Below, piece after piece: positions 1 to 13,128 of a stretch of DNA of 64,000 nucleotides. A model generated the notes under the pieces. That model was not told the origin of the DNA. It saw nothing but the letters and a program-made list of their open reading frames with translations, and did not search any database. The translations under genes and the position numbers were made by a program. The number at the start of each line of letters is the position of its first letter. The stretch's first letter is position 1. The stretch spans positions 20,469,073 to 20,533,072 of the forward strand of contig OZ022241.1 in assembly GCA_963978895.1 (NCBI GenBank), read 5' to 3'. This stretch comes from Erpobdella octoculata. Its lineage: Eukaryota > Annelida > Clitellata > Hirudinida > Erpobdellidae.

Positions 1-3000
1 AAACTCATTTGTTGTAATCTTTCGTGATGTTGTTGATGTTGCAAATATTTGTGTTGTTGATGTAGAGACATCTGTTTTTTTAGGTGTTTGTGATGTTGTT
101 GATGCAAACTCATTTGTTGTTAAAAATGTTTCGGTTGTTTTATTCTTATTTGTTGGTATAGCTTTTTGGGATGTAGTTGATAATATAAATATTTGTGAGG
201 CTGGTGTTGATACATGTGTTTTTTTAGGTGTTTGTGATGTTGTTGGTGTAAACACATCTGTTGGTGTAGATTTGTGGGAGTATTTTGATGTGTACATACC
301 GGTTGGTGCAGATGTTTGTGATATTGTTAATGTAGACTTATCTGAAGTGGTAAATGTTTGTGATGTTGATGCTGAAACATCTGTTTTTTCAAGTGTTAAT
401 AATATTTTTGATGTCAACACATCTGTTAGTGTTGATGTTTGTGATGATCTAGACTTGTGTGTTAGTGTAGGTGTTTCTGATGTTGTTGGTGTTTGAGTTG
501 TTGTTGGTGTAGTATTATTTTTTGGTGTAGATTTTTGTGATCTTGTTGTTGTAGACTCATTTGTTAGTCCAGATGTAGGATATTTTGCTGTTGTTGTTGC
601 AGACTCGTTTGTCGGTGTAAATGTATAAGATGTTGTTGATGTAGCCAAATTTAGCAATGTTGATGTTATTGTTGTAGAATCCGTTTTTGGTGTGGGTGCT
701 AGTGACCTTTTTGATGAAGACTCATCTGTTATTCTATGTGTTTGTAATGATGTTGATGTAGAATCAGTTGTTAGTGGAGGCGTTACGGTTGTTGCTGATC
801 TAAACTCTTCTGTTGGCGTAGGTGTTTGGGGCCTAGGTGATGTAGACTCATCTGTTAGTGTAGATGCTTGTAACATTGCTTGTGTAGACTCATTTGTTGA
901 TGTAGGTGCTTGGGATGTAGTTGATGAAGAATCATATGCTGGTGTAGGTGTGTGAGATGTTGCTGATGCAGATTCATTTGTTGGTGTTACTGTATGGGAT
1001 GTTGTTGATGTAAAGTCTGTTGTTTGTGTATGTGTTTGTGACGTAGATGCTTTTCTTGTTGATTCTTCTGTTGGTCTAGGTGTTTGTGACATCGTTGATG
1101 TAGACTCAACTGTTGGTGCTGGTTTTTGCAATGTTGCTGATGTAGATTCATCGGTTGGTGAAGTTGTGTCAGATGTTGTTGCAAATTCATCTGTTGGTGC
1201 TAATGTATATGATGCAGTTGATGTAAAGTCATCTGTTGATGTAGATGTTTGTAATGTCGTTGTTGTTCTCATTGATTTTTCTGTTGGTATAGGTGTTTGT
1301 GGAATATTTGATGTAGATACATTTGTTAATGTAGATGTTGATATGGTATAACTAGCTTTTGGTGTAGGTGTTTGTGTCCTTGTTGATGTAGACTCATCTG
1401 TTGGTTTAGGTGTCTGTGACGATGTTGATGTAGACGTATTTGTTAGTTTAGTTGTTTGAAACAATGTCGGTGTTGTTGTTTGGGACGTTGCTGATGTAGA
1501 CACATCTTTTGATGAATTTGCTGATGTAGACTCATCTGTTGGTCTAAGTATTTGTGACAATGTTGATTTAGATTCATTAGTTGGTCTAGGTGCTTGTGAC
1601 GATGTGAAAAACTCTGTTAGTGTTGGTTGTTGGAATGTTGCTGATGTAGACTCATCGATTGTTGTGTGAGCTGTCATTTCATCTTTTATTTTAAATGCTG
1701 TTGATGTTGTTGTTGCCGATTCATCTGTTGGTGATAATGTATGGGATGTTATTGATGAAGAGTCATATGTTGGTGTAGGTATTTGTGACGTCGTTGCTGT
1801 TCTTGTTGATTTTTCTGTTGGTATTAGTGTTTGTAACGGTGTTGATGTAGAAACTTTCGCTAGTGTAAGTGTTTTGGATGTTATCGTTGTAAAATCAGCT
1901 TTTAGTGTCGGTGCTGGTGACCATGTTAATATAGACTTATCTTTTGTTGTTGGTGTAGGTGTTTGAGAGCTAGCCGATGTAGATTCATTTGCTGGTGTAT
2001 GTGGTTGTGACCGTGCTGGTGTGGACGCATTTGCTGATGTAGGTGTTTGGGTAGTAGTAGATAAAAAATAAGATGTTGGTGTAATTGTTGGAGACGCTGC
2101 TGATGCAGATTCATCGGTTACACTAAGTGTTCGTGATGATGTTGATGTAGAATCATTTGTTGCTGTAGGCGTTTTGGCTGTCGCTGATATAGACTCCTCT
2201 GTTTGTTTTGGTGTTTGGGACGAAGATGGTGTAGACTCATCTGCTAGTTTAGATGCTTGTTTCCTTGCTGGTGTAGACTTATTTGTTGATGTAGGTGTTT
2301 GGGTTGTCGTTGATAAGGAATCATATGCTGGTGTAGGTGTTTGAGACGTTGCTGATGCGGATTCAGTTGTTGTTTTTACTGTTTGGGATGTTGTTGATGT
2401 AGAGTCATGTGTTGGTGTATGTGTTTGTGACGTTGCTGCTTTTCTTGTTGATTTTTCTGTTTGTATAGGTGTTTGAGACGTTGTTGATGTAGACAAATTT
2501 GTTAATGTAGATGTTTGAGATGTTATTGTGGTATAATCAGTTTTTGTTAAAGGTTTTTGTGATCTTGTTGATGTAGACCCATCTATTTGTTTAGGCGTAT
2601 GAGATGTTGGTAATGTAGACTCGTCTGTTTTTTTAACTGCTGGTGATGCTGTGGTTGCAAACACATCGGTTGGTGTAAATGTATAGAATGTTGTTGATGT
2701 AGAGTTATATGTTGATGTAGGTATTTGTGACGCCGTTGCTGTTCTTGATTCTTCTGTTGGCGTAAGTGTTTGTAACATTGTTGATGTAGACACGTTTGGT
2801 AATGTAGGTGTTTTAGATGTTAATGTTTTAGAATCTGATTTTGGTGTGAGTGCTAGTGATTTTGTTGACATAGACTCATCTGTTAGTCTAGGTGTTTGTG
2901 GTGATGTTGATGGAGAATCATTTGTTAGTTTAGTCTTTTCGGCTGTTGCTGATATAGACTCCTCTATTGATGTAGGCGTTTGAGACGTAGGTGGTGTAGA

Positions 3001-3330
3001 CTCATCTGCTGGTCTAAGTTCTTGTGACCTTGTTGATATAGGTATTTTGGATGTAGTTGATGAAGAATCATATGTTGGTGTAGGAGTTTGGGACGCTGCT
3101 GATACAGTTTCGTCTGTTGATGCAGATACTTGTAACTTTGCTGATGTAGACTCATCTGTTAGTGTAAGTGTTTGGTGTGTTATTGTTGTAAAATCAGGTT
3201 TTTGTGTAAGCGTTTGTGATTTTGTTGGTGTAGATATATTTGTTAATGTAGGTGTTTGAAATGTTAGTGTTGTAGAATCAACCGTTGGTGTAAGTGTTTG
3301 TGATGCTGTTGATGTAAACTCCTGTGTTGG
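1..3330 (-). repeat. 42-bp coding minisatellite (14-residue repeat)
   Basis: Units of 42 bp, in register with the mucin-like frame, run for about 79 copies. On the plus strand the hallmark is TGTAGACTCATCTGTT, which read in reverse is T-D-E-S-T. Units are diverged (DES, YDS, NES and VES variants at the acidic position), so this is an old array kept in frame rather than a recent expansion. Composite units of different subtypes recur in similar order, which suggests higher-order duplication. Confidence 0.85.
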
Positions 3331-6300
3331 TGTAAATGTTTGTAACTTTGTTGATGCTTGAATCGTTAAAATTTCTAAAGAAACCCGTGGTGATGTCTCT
3401 GAGGTCTTTATTGTTGAACCCAGTGCACTTGTTAATATTGTTTTTTCTGTGAATGCGACTGTCTGGATAGTTATTTCATAAGTGGTTGTATTTGGTAATG
3501 TTGTTTCAACTGTTGGCAATGCTGCTTCAACTGTTAGTAATGTTGTTTCAATTGTTGGTAAAGTTGTTTCAATTGCTGGTAATGTTGTTTCAACTGTTGG
3601 TAATGTTGTTTTAACTGTTGGTAATGTAATTTCAACTGTTGGTAATGTTGTTAGTAACGTTGTTCTAATTTTTGCTGGCACTGTTGTTCCAGCTGTGGTT
3701 GGCACGGCTAGTAATGTTGTTTCAGCTGTTGGTAAAGTTGTTTCAACTATTGGTAATGTTGTTTCAACTGTTGGAAATGTTGTTTCGACATTTGGTAATG
3801 TTGTTTCAAATATTGGTAATATTGTTTCCACTGTTGTTAATGTTGTTTCAACTGCTGGTAATGTAGTTTCATATGTTGGTAATGTTGTTTCAACTGTTGT
3901 TGGTAACGCTGTTATAACTGTTGTTTGCAAGATTGTTTCAGCTGTGGTTGGCACAGCTGGTAATGTTGTTTCAACTGTGGGTGGCATGGCAGGTAATGTT
4001 GTTTCAACTGTTGTTCTAACTGTTTTTGGCACTGTTGTTTCAAATGTGGTTGGCACATCTGGTAATGTTGTTTTAATTGTTGTTTCACCTGCTATTGGCA
4101 ATGTTTTTGTTGTTGGGGCTGTTGTTAATGTTGTTTCAACTGCTTTAGTTGTTGTTTCTACTAATGTTTGTGTTGCTTCTATTATTAAATTTGAAATAGT
4201 TTCAATTGATGTAGGTATTGATTTTATTGTAGAAGATATTGTTTCAATGCTTGTTGGTTTTATTACAATTACTGTTGTTGATATTTTGTCTACTGTTGTT
4301 GGTGTTTTCATTGTTGTTGAAAATGTTTCAACATCGGTCTGTATTGTCTCCAGACTTATCGGTTCTGTTGTTAATATAGTTTTTAAAGTTTTTGGTATTG
4401 TTTTTATTCCTGAACTTGTTATGGTTTCAAGAGCTGTCGGTACTGTTTCTGTTATTGTTGACATCGTTTCCAGTAAGATTGGTGTTGTTTCATCGGTTTT
4501 TGAAATTGTTTCAACCATTGTTGGTGTTGTTTCATCGGTTTTTTGTATTGTTTCAACCATTTTTGGTGTTGTTTCAACTGTCGTTAATGTACTAGTATTT
4601 TCTGGTTTTTCTGTTTCTACCATTGTTGGTTTTACTTGTGTTACTGTTACAGTTGTTGGTGTCACTGCTGGTATTTCTTCTGTTGCTTGCGTTGTTTCAT
4701 CGACTACTGTTAGCGTAATTGCTTGTACTGGCGATGTTTCTATGAGTGTTGCTAAGGTTCCTGGTGATGCAGTTTCTATTGGCATTGCTGTAGTTGATAC
4801 TGAAGTTTCTACTGTTGTATATGTTTTTTGCGCTGCTCCTGTTAAAGTTTTTCTAATTGAGATAGACGTTGTTTGTTGGGTTTTTGGTTCTATTGTTGTT
4901 TGCATTGTTTTTTCAAGCTCGGTTGTTTTTGGAGTTGTTTCTGTTGCCATCTTTAACGTATTTCTTGATGTGGCAATTACTGCTGATGTGACTAGTGTTG
5001 TTTCTTCAAATATAACGTGTTCTGTTGTTGTTTTTAAAAATGACGTTTCAGATGTTGTTACTACATCTTCTGATGTCAATATTTTTTCGGACGGTTGTGA
5101 CACTGTTTCAGTCTCGTCTGCAACACCTGCTTTGCTTTGCTTTGACATTGTCGTCTGCTCTAAAAAAGTTATCTGTATAAGTGAATCTCTCGTCGAAGTT
5201 GTACCACTGAGTATATCGTAGTCGTTTGGAGAAAAATTAGTTGTTCTCAATAAATCACTTTTAAAGTTTGAAAATTTAAACAAGTCTAAAGCAGTCTCTG
5301 TGTCTTGTGGCCCTAATGCTGATACGGCTGATATTTGTGATTGTGTATTTAAAGAGGCGGGTGTTTCTAATTCAATGCGCCCCGTTGTGTTGCTGAATTT
5401 TTCAAACACTCCAGCTGTGGAAATATTGTTAACGCTAATGTCCGAAGTGATGTTTTTATTACCAGCAAGCTTTGTTGATGTCTCTTGTTTGGCTGTTTTT
5501 GTATTTATGGCATTCAAAATTGAAGCTTCTCCGGTGCTCGATAATTCCTCTGTTCCAAACTTAGTAGTACTAGTAGAGACCAGAAATGGCACTGTAGCAA
5601 GTGCAACGTTGCTAGAAATATCTGGTACTAATCTGCTGGAAAATACGTTAACAAGAACAGACTCTTGGGAAGAAGTTGACTCCAATTTTTTGGTGATGGA
5701 AATACTTGCATTCAAATCATTTGTTAATGAAGCTGTTTCAAATGTTGAAGGATTTTCTATTGTTGCTTCTGTCGGTTCAAGCGAAGAAAAATACTGGGTC
5801 TCTTCGAGTGATGTATTTAATAAAACAATTATGCTGGATGGAGCTATAATATCAGTGGAAGAATATCCGCTTAGAGCCACTAAGGGTTCAGATGTTGTGA
5901 TGCGATTAGCAAGCATCGTTGAAGTAACTGTTGTTACAGTTGTTTGTGATAGTCGTGCAAAATTGCCTGATGTTGTTTTTAAAGAAATTGTTGGTGGAGT
6001 TGTTAACTGTTGTGTAGGAAAGAATTCAGTTGTTGTTTTTGAAGCAGCTTTCCATGTAGTTTGTTTAAAAAAGTTTAGGGTTTCTGGTGCAATTGTTCTT
6101 GAGAAGGCTCCAGCTGATATCGAAGATGTTACAAAAATTTTGGTTTTTGTACTCTTTAAAGCTAATGTTTTGTCTAATGCGGTCCAAAAATCAAACGTTG
6201 TGATTTTTGTGGCTGTTAATGTTCTAGTTGAATACTTTGCACTTGTGAACATAATCGCTGTTGTAAGACTTGTTGTTGTATATTTGATTGTTGAAGATTG

Positions 6301-7688
6301 TAATGTTTCTACTTTTGTCAATTTTGCAGTTGCTTTAGGATTTGCTGCTTGTGAAAATGTGTTTAATTGAGTAGTAACTGGTGCTGATGAGTTGTCCGTT
6401 ATTTTGCTGAAGTACTTCATTTCTGAATCGATTTTTGCTATAACTGTTGCGGAGGCTGTTGTAAATATTGTCCCTGAGGCTGCTAGTGACAAGGATGATG
6501 TTGTTCTTGATGTGTCAATATTGTTTTCAGTTATTAACAAAGTTATGTCATCGGGGAAAGGAGTGATAGTTGTGATGTCATAATTTTCTTCTGAGCTTAA
6601 AAACATAACAATACTAGATGGGACAAGAATGAATTCTGTTGCATTATTATTATCGACATCATTACCTGTCTTTGACGCTTTCGTGGATATTGTTGCTGGC
6701 TGTGTTTTAGATATTATTGTTGACGCTGATTTGAATGTCGTTCCAGACCGTGATGAGGTTATTGTTGTTGACGACGGTGTGGATATTGTTTTTGACGCTT
6801 TCATAAATGTTTTCGTTGACGTGGCTGAGGATGGTGTTTCAGAAAATATTTTTGATGATATTGGTGTCGAGGATAATATTGTTGGTGACAATGTTGTTTT
6901 AGATATTGGAGTCAATGATAATGTTGGTTGTGTTTTTGTTGACAGGGTGCTAGACGTATGAGTAGATACTGTTCTCAACATTGGTTTAGCTGATAAGGTA
7001 AAAAATGTGTTTGTTGCATTTGATGGTTCGGCTGCTGTGAGCGTTTTCACAATGTATACTTTTTTCGTTTTATCCTCCACGCCAGATGACGTAATGTTGT
7101 TGTTAATACCACTAGATATTGTTGGTAAAAGCTTTGTTTTAGTTGCTGTAACTGTTGACTCAGAATTTGCCAAACTTTTAAAATTGTCAAAAGTTTGCAC
7201 GGTTAGAAATTTCACCTTTGTTGTTTCCGTAAACGCTCTCAGTATTATTGATGATCCCTTAGTTGTTTTCTGAAGTGAAGACAGTGACGATGATGATGAT
7301 AATGATGCTGATAATGGTTCTGTTGTTGTTGTTGTTAGTTGTAAGGCAGCGTGTGAAAGATTTGAATCAAAAGAAGACTTTGCAGCAGACATTTGAGTTT
7401 GTTGTTCATTGAACGAGTTTTTTGAAGTTTCTAATTTTGTTGTATTTGTTGTCTTTGTTGTTGTGCTAACGTTTTCAACCGTTGAACTATCAAGTGCATT
7501 TGAAGTTTCTTCACAATTTGAATTGCTTTCCTTCTTGCCGCTGTTATTTTGACAGTTGTATTTGTTGTTACCATCGTTTAAGTTGTTGCCGTTGATAGCG
7601 TTTTGTTTAATAGGGCTGAAGTTAATGAAGGCAGGGAATTTTGTTGATGATGTTGTTGGTTGTGGTTGAGGAGACGTGGACGAACGAC
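1..7688 (-). CDS. Giant mucin-like Thr/Ser/Pro-rich protein, large exon, partial at the window edge
   Basis: Reading the minus strand from 7688 down to 1 (first codon bases at multiples of 3) I find no stop in about 2,560 codons. The exon follows a pyrimidine-rich stretch ending in AG at 7690-7689 and opens in phase (two bases GT, then CGT). The first ~1,400 codons are mostly Thr/Ser-rich linker with scattered hydrophobic patches. Next come heptads of the type TLPTVET (about 3484-4010), then about 79 units of a 14-residue repeat close to TPTPTDESTSTTSQ (1-3330). Almost every Thr is ACA. Such composition is typical of heavily O-glycosylated mucin or cell-surface/egg-coat proteins; that role is inference. 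No signal peptide, membrane segment or cysteine-rich domain is visible, so those would lie in exons outside. The long Val-rich plus-strand frames here are its antisense shadow. A Ser/Thr-rich extracellular-matrix or adhesin-type protein is the main alternative. Confidence 0.8.
3484..4010 (-). repeat. 21-bp coding repeat (TLPTVET heptads)
   Basis: Plus strand shows recurrent TTGTTTCAACTGTTGGTAA. On the minus strand this reads as heptads T-L-P-T-V-E-T with A, I or N substitutions. It lies between the Ser/Thr linker and the 14-residue array of the same reading frame. Confidence 0.8.
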
Positions 7689-7730
7689 CTGTTGCAAAAA
7701 AACATTTTTCATAAGTGAACAGTCATACAA
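7689..7730 (-). promoter_or_regulatory. Splice acceptor of the mucin-like exon
   Basis: Read on the minus strand, the intron ends in a T-rich tract (TTTTTTTGCAAC) followed by AG at 7690-7689. The open frame closes upstream of this point, so the exon border is well supported. Confidence 0.65.
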
Positions 7731-9180
7731 AAATGACCAGAGCCCAACACTGTTTTACGATACTCTAATTTTTGCTCACTGATATCTGACTTAAATTTGC
7801 GTTCTTTCTATCAACATTATAAATATGTGAAATGAGGAACTTATGATCACTACATTCAAATCAATTTTAATTCAGTGAGCTGAGCTATCTGTACGCCCGC
7901 TATTCATATACCTCTAACGTTCAAAGCATAATGAGAACTTTTGAGCATGCTAATAGGATGCGGGATCCCAAATTCTGTTTGCACTTCTTTTTAATTTCAG
8001 TATTGCGCATAAAAACATGTCCTATTGAAGGATAAATATTATTTTATTGTTTAAAGTAGTGATTATAAAATATGAATTTTAATAAAACAAATTGTTATGT
8101 AAACTCTAAATGAAAATTACATAAAACTAAATCTGGAAAAATTTTGCAAAGCAGTAAGATGTCCTGTGAAGCTGAAGAAGGCATGTTCATTAGGGTGAGG
8201 AAGATGATGAATGAGACTTTTGACGGTGAAACTAGTGAGCGCCACAACCTCCTTTTCGTTTTAGAGGCACTATTCTGTTCAAATAAATAATTAAGTAGTA
8301 TCAAATTATTACAAGATTTCATTCTAAAGTAAAACAATATTTTTTTTAATGTGGTACTTGTTTTAGCTTAGCTTGTAGAGCTCATCTAGTTAAATAACAA
8401 GTGAACCGTAAATTTTAGAAATGAAGAAAGTCAATTATTTTTGCAAATCTCTTATAATTTGAATTTTTAGACATAAATAAAATCAATTTCTCATATTATA
8501 AATTAAAATGTATTATTTTAGAAAATTTAATAAATTTAATAAAATGCATTGTCATAAGAAACGAGTTTAAATTTTAAGTTTTAGCTTGATTTAGCTTGAT
8601 TTTAGCTTTATTATTCGCTTACATTTGTTCACGTACATGAAAGCCAGCAAACAAGCAAACAAGACCAGCATCGAAGTAAAGAAAAAGTTTTGACATAAAT
8701 CTTTACACACTTTTACTTAACTTGACTTCTCTGTCTGTCGATCTGTAGTCAAAATTGGCAATCGATTTTAAACTAACTTCCCGATGAGCTGGACACTTAA
8801 AATTTTAAAATACCTCCGAACTGATTAACAATGCATTCTATCAAATTTTCGAATCAATTGGACATCTTATTTGTGATATATTCGTCAAACTATTTATATT
8901 TATAAGGAAAAAACTCGTCACCTTAGCAACCGAAACTATTCGGCTCGCCTTAGCAGCCAAAACTATTCGGCTTAATAAATAGCCAAGATTCAGTAAATAA
9001 CTTATTCGGTTGAATTTTAGTTGTAATTATTATTAATAAAGAAAATAACAGAAAATTTCTAAGTTTTTCGTTAACATTTATTTAATTTTAAGTCCGCGGT
9101 CTGCATTTTACCCACCATCGACGCGTTTCAATACAAAGAGTCAGTCAGTGGTATTTGAATTTTATATATATAGATAACAA
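7731..9180. other. AT-rich non-coding stretch (probable intron or intergenic)
   Basis: I see no exon with a long open frame. It holds AT-rich sequence, a partial direct repeat around 8925-8975 (two copies of a CCAAAACTATTCGGCT-type segment), and a CTGTCTGTCGATCTGTAGTC segment near 8729 of the kind found in the dispersed Helitron-like repeats at 58 kb. Confidence 0.4.
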
Positions 9181-9207
9181 AAAGATCATAACAGTTTATC
9201 TTAGAAA

Positions 9208-9474
9208 ATGATTAAAGAAACTCTGCAGCAGAGAGAACGCCGTCTAAAAAAGGCACGTCGAAAGCGTCTCGAAAAGATAATGAATGAGAGTCCACCTGCT
9301 AAACGAGTAAGACTAGCTGAAAATCGCCAAAATCAATCTAAGATGAGGGCAAATGAAACACAAGAGCATCGTGAATTAAGACTTCTTCGGGATCGTGAAC
9401 AGCGTGCAGATGCTTGTGAAAATGAAATATTTGAGCAGCGTCAATTAAGACTTCTTCGTAATCGTGAACGGTAA
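9208..9474 (+). pseudogene. Helitron-type N-terminal fragment (repetitive basic protein)
   Basis: An 88-residue open frame with two copies of a motif of the form ETQEHRELRLLRDREQRA / EIFEQRQLRLLRNRER. Serially repeated E-x-R-x-x-R-L-x-x-x-R-E-R motifs are common at the N-terminus of animal Helitron replicase/helicase proteins. No Rep or helicase domain follows. The next bases continue only in other frames (a short stretch ending LESHQRPEDVK). I read it as a broken fragment; a fragment of some other basic repeat protein is possible. Confidence 0.4.
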
Positions 9475-9728
9475 AACGCCCTGCAACATGGAAGCATTAA
9501 AGGAGATGGAACGCATGAGGAATTTCTTGCCACATCAGCATTAGAGTCACATCAACGTCCAGAGGATGTCAAATGATCACTTGAATAGTGTAAAAATATA
9601 AAAGTGTGTTTTTAAAAAACTTTGTTTTTGCTTCACTTGTTTATATTTTGTAATTCGGCAGTTTTTTATCAATCAATAAATGTTTTTTAGTTATCTACCG
9701 AATGCGACAAAATTATGAATGAAATTTA

Positions 9729-10310
9729 TCAAGACACGCACGACATCGAAGGCCTTCTATATGAATAAGATTTTACACTGCCAAATTTCCTTTGTACCGG
9801 GACATCTAATGGTTCAACCAGTTTGGAGTCAATACAGCAGATTTTTGAACATCTATCAACCAGTTGTGTTTGTAGTTTCATGTCTTCTATTTTCACTTGG
9901 ACAATGATCTTGGTTGTCAATCGGTTGTTCGATAACGTTTGTTTTTGTTTGACAATCAGCTGAGCACAATGATACTTTGGCAATATTTCTGTTTGGACAA
10001 TTTTTTGCCAAATGACTTCGAGTTTGACAAGTAAAATATTGACCCTTTTTTGATACCTCAAATTTTGCTTTATCCAACGACTATTAAACTTGCTTGTGAT
10101 CGTTTTTTTGAGTATGTTGATTCTGGTCTTAGTTTAGGTTCCCTTCTTAAAAATTCATCTTTTTTGTGAGAGGTCAGCAGTTCTGGAAATCTGTTCGCAC
10201 TCAACCATTTTTCTGTTCTTGGGACAGAATAAAATTCAAACATCCTCGAAGCAGTAATTCCTTCATGCGATCTGCGACCAACAGATCAACTAGTTTTTCA
10301 AATTTGTCTT
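9729..10310 (-). pseudogene. Degenerate retrotransposon gag fragment with zinc knuckle
   Basis: Several minus-strand frames together give a gag-like track. A segment KLVDLLVADRMKELLLRGC is followed, after stops, by FEVSKKGQYFTCQTRSHLAKNCP, which is a CCHC zinc knuckle whose first cysteine has become tyrosine. A downstream part in another frame contains LVEPLDVPVQRKFGSVKSYS. The frame breaks and the lost cysteine mark it as dead. No RT or integrase is adjacent. Confidence 0.5.
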
Positions 10311-12228
10311 TTATGTTTCGACTTTTCAGGTAGTACTGTATTTCTTAACTTTGAAGCTAAAAATTGGTAGGCTTCGTTTGTTTGTTTCTTAATCAGCGTT
10401 TTTGAGAAAAAAAGTGTATAAGGTTTTAGAATAGTTTTTCTAGAAAAGTAGCTATGAAAACTGGATACAGGTTTTTGGGAACTGGAAGGAACGCCATGCG
10501 TTAAAAAATAAGTAGTATGCATTGTATAACTTCAATTTACTAATTTTAATTTAAAAACATTAAAATATCTGTAAAGACATTTTTGTACAATTTATTTTAC
10601 CATTTTACCGTTGTAACCTAAAAAAAACTTTGTACTCACAAAGCGATGATTAAAGTTGCAGAACGGGACTTCTTATAAGGGTTATAAAAATGGGCTGAGC
10701 TGGTAAAAAATCGGCTCGTGCAGAGCTTAGCCAGTTGATTTTAATAATTGAACTCAAATGGTAAGGCTGCTTGCACCAATAATAGCACGAGTTTAGTAGA
10801 ATATGGCAAGGCCACCCAGTAACTATGAAAAAAACGTAAAGAAACAAACAAAAAACATATAACTGTTATTTTGTTAATTTTCAACGTAGCCTAATGTTAT
10901 TTGGTTCCTAGGCTACGAACTATAACAAGTGAATGTCGTTGATTCACTAAGTTTTAAAAATACGTCATATTTTTTTGGTTTGTCCTGTTTATATCTTTTG
11001 TTCTTTTTTCTCTTTCTTTTCTCTTTATCTCTCCCGCATAAAGTTTTGTAAAAAAAACGACCAGAAAAGTTTGTTTTAAATTGTCTATATAAACGGGAAG
11101 GAAAGAAAAATAGTAATGCAGTGGGTAGAGTTTGCCTTTCTAAAAACACACCTGCAGGTGGTGCCCATGGTGGTAAACGTGGTATTTTTATTTAAACAAT
11201 GATCTGAAACTCACTTACGGCAAAACAAATTTTAGAAAATTTTCCGGGAGTAATAACCCCGGACCCCCATATAAAAGGAGAGGAAAAAAAGGCAGAAAAA
11301 TGGCCCGCCCCCAATATTTAACATGAATCGACCCCTCCCCTGTTGAAATGTGGCAACTCAGCTAACTGCAGTTACAATCAAAATAATTCTTGCCACTTGA
11401 AAAAATGTTGACCATTTCCTAGCCTTCTTTGCTTAAAAAAATTTGCAAATTTTCTCTCACATCCTCTTTTTAACCTTTTTATTTTATTTGACTTTTCTGT
11501 CTCTCTGTTGTCAAATTTTTGAATTGATTTTTAACAAGTTTCAGATTACTGAGAACTTTAAAACTTTTAGCATAGACTTTATCTACCTGCAAAATAATAT
11601 TCAATCATTTCTGGAGCGATTCAATAATGATTTCAAATAATTTAATTATTTGTTTTGTAACGAGTTTGAAATTATTTAACAGATTGCGTTTCCATCATTT
11701 AAAAGAACTTTTAGGTAATCATGACAATGTCAATAAATATTAAAATGTTGACTAAAGTATTACTATAAACAATGATAAGACTATTATTGCATTTAGAAAT
11801 CGATTTGTTTAATGTACAAATAAAAAAGTGTGTTTTTAAAAAAAATTGTTTTTTGCTTGGACTTGTTTAATTGCCAAATAGTTGTCAACTTATAATATAT
11901 TTGCTGAAAATTTACAAATGCGACCGTCATCCCGAATGAGTTTGAATAATTTTCAAACATCACTCTTTCTTGTCATTGTTAACTTTGTCAGATTCGTTAT
12001 ATTACTAAATTTTAATTCCAGTTTTTTCCATATTTAAAAAAATCAATTAACGACTTCGGAAATTTAAAAATGAAAACGACTTTTGGAATAAAATTCTTGT
12101 GATACAACAACAACGCATTGAAAAGTATAAAAATGTTAACTAAGAACATGCAATACTTGATAACATTTTTGGTTATATGACATTAAAAGAAAAATACATT
12201 TTTCTAAAAAATATTATTTTATTTTTGC
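10311..12228. other. No gene seen; AT-rich repeat debris
   Basis: Short frames only. A G/C-rich island at 11240-11345 (GGGAGTAATAACCCCGGACC and a run of CCCGCCCCC) resembles the G/C-tract ends of dispersed elements elsewhere in the window, such as 23500-23580 and 37920-37950. I cannot define its limits. Confidence 0.35.
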
Positions 12229-12385
12229 GGTAGTACCGCAAAAACTCATCCCTATCCCAGCGGTAATCCCGTAATTTTATCCCATTACATACTGCGGTAT
12301 TCCCGCAGCACTCGTTCCCATTTCTGAGGATTTATCGCAAAATCCGCGGCATTGCCGCTTTCCCCATTACCGTGCACACTTCTAG
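12229..12385 (-). mobile_element. hAT-like terminus with GCGGTA subterminal repeats (one end only)
   Basis: Read on the minus strand it starts TAGAAGTGTGCACGG and is followed by several short GCGGTA/TACCGC motifs in both orientations. This is the pattern of a hAT terminus with subterminal transposase sites. I could not find the partner end nearby, so the call rests on one end. Confidence 0.4.
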
Positions 12386-12582
12386 TAAAAAGACAACAAT
12401 GATGAGGAAGATAAAATGAGGAGGAGGAGGAGGAGGAGAAAGATGATGACGTTTATGTCGACGATGACGAAGATGGCGATATAAAATATTCGACAAATGA
12501 AAAAAATAATTTACCACTTTTTAATTTAACACTTTTTAATTTAGAACATATTTTTGCTTTTCTCTACATATAAAATTGACTG

Positions 12583-12672
12583 TTTGTCTGTTTGTTTGTT
12601 TGTTTGTTTGTTTGTTTGTTTGTTTGTTTGTTTTTTGTTTTTTGTTTGTTTTTTTGTTTTTTTATTTGTTTA
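12583..12672 (+). repeat. (GTTT)n / T-rich simple repeat
   Basis: About eleven perfect TTTG units followed by imperfect T-rich sequence. It sits just inside a possible Helitron-like 5' end (TCTACATATAAAA near 12563), whose family ends are listed at 50876-51189. Confidence 0.8.
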
Positions 12673-12845
12673 GATGGAGTAATTTTTCGATTATTTGTTT
12701 AAATTTTATGGCGAAAAAACCTTCTAGACCAAAAGTGCCTATGTACGAACATCAAAGGTTATTGCGTAACAACGTTAAAATTTAGTTGACATAACAAAGT
12801 TTAAAGAGGGTTCAAACAACTTTCAAAAAATCTATTTTACAATTT

Positions 12846-13043
12846 ATGAGCAAAAAGAAGTTACGAGGGAGAGGAAGAAAGAAAGAGACAAAAAATAGAA
12901 AAAAGTGGGAGAGAGAGAAAGATCGAGAGCGAATGAGCAAGCGGGAACGGGAGAGAGAACGGGATAGGGAAAGTGGGAAAACGGGTGTGATAGCAAGCAG
13001 GAAAGGAAAAAGAAAAAGGGAGAGGAAGAGGAAGAGGGGGGGA

Positions 13044-13128
<85 letters not shown>

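Noticed and set aside
3482..6370. Long plus-strand Val/Thr-rich frames (579 and 356 codons)
   Set aside because: They are the antisense of the continuous minus-strand mucin-like frame, which spans further, has typical Thr/Ser/Pro repeats and a splice acceptor. The plus frames stop repeatedly.
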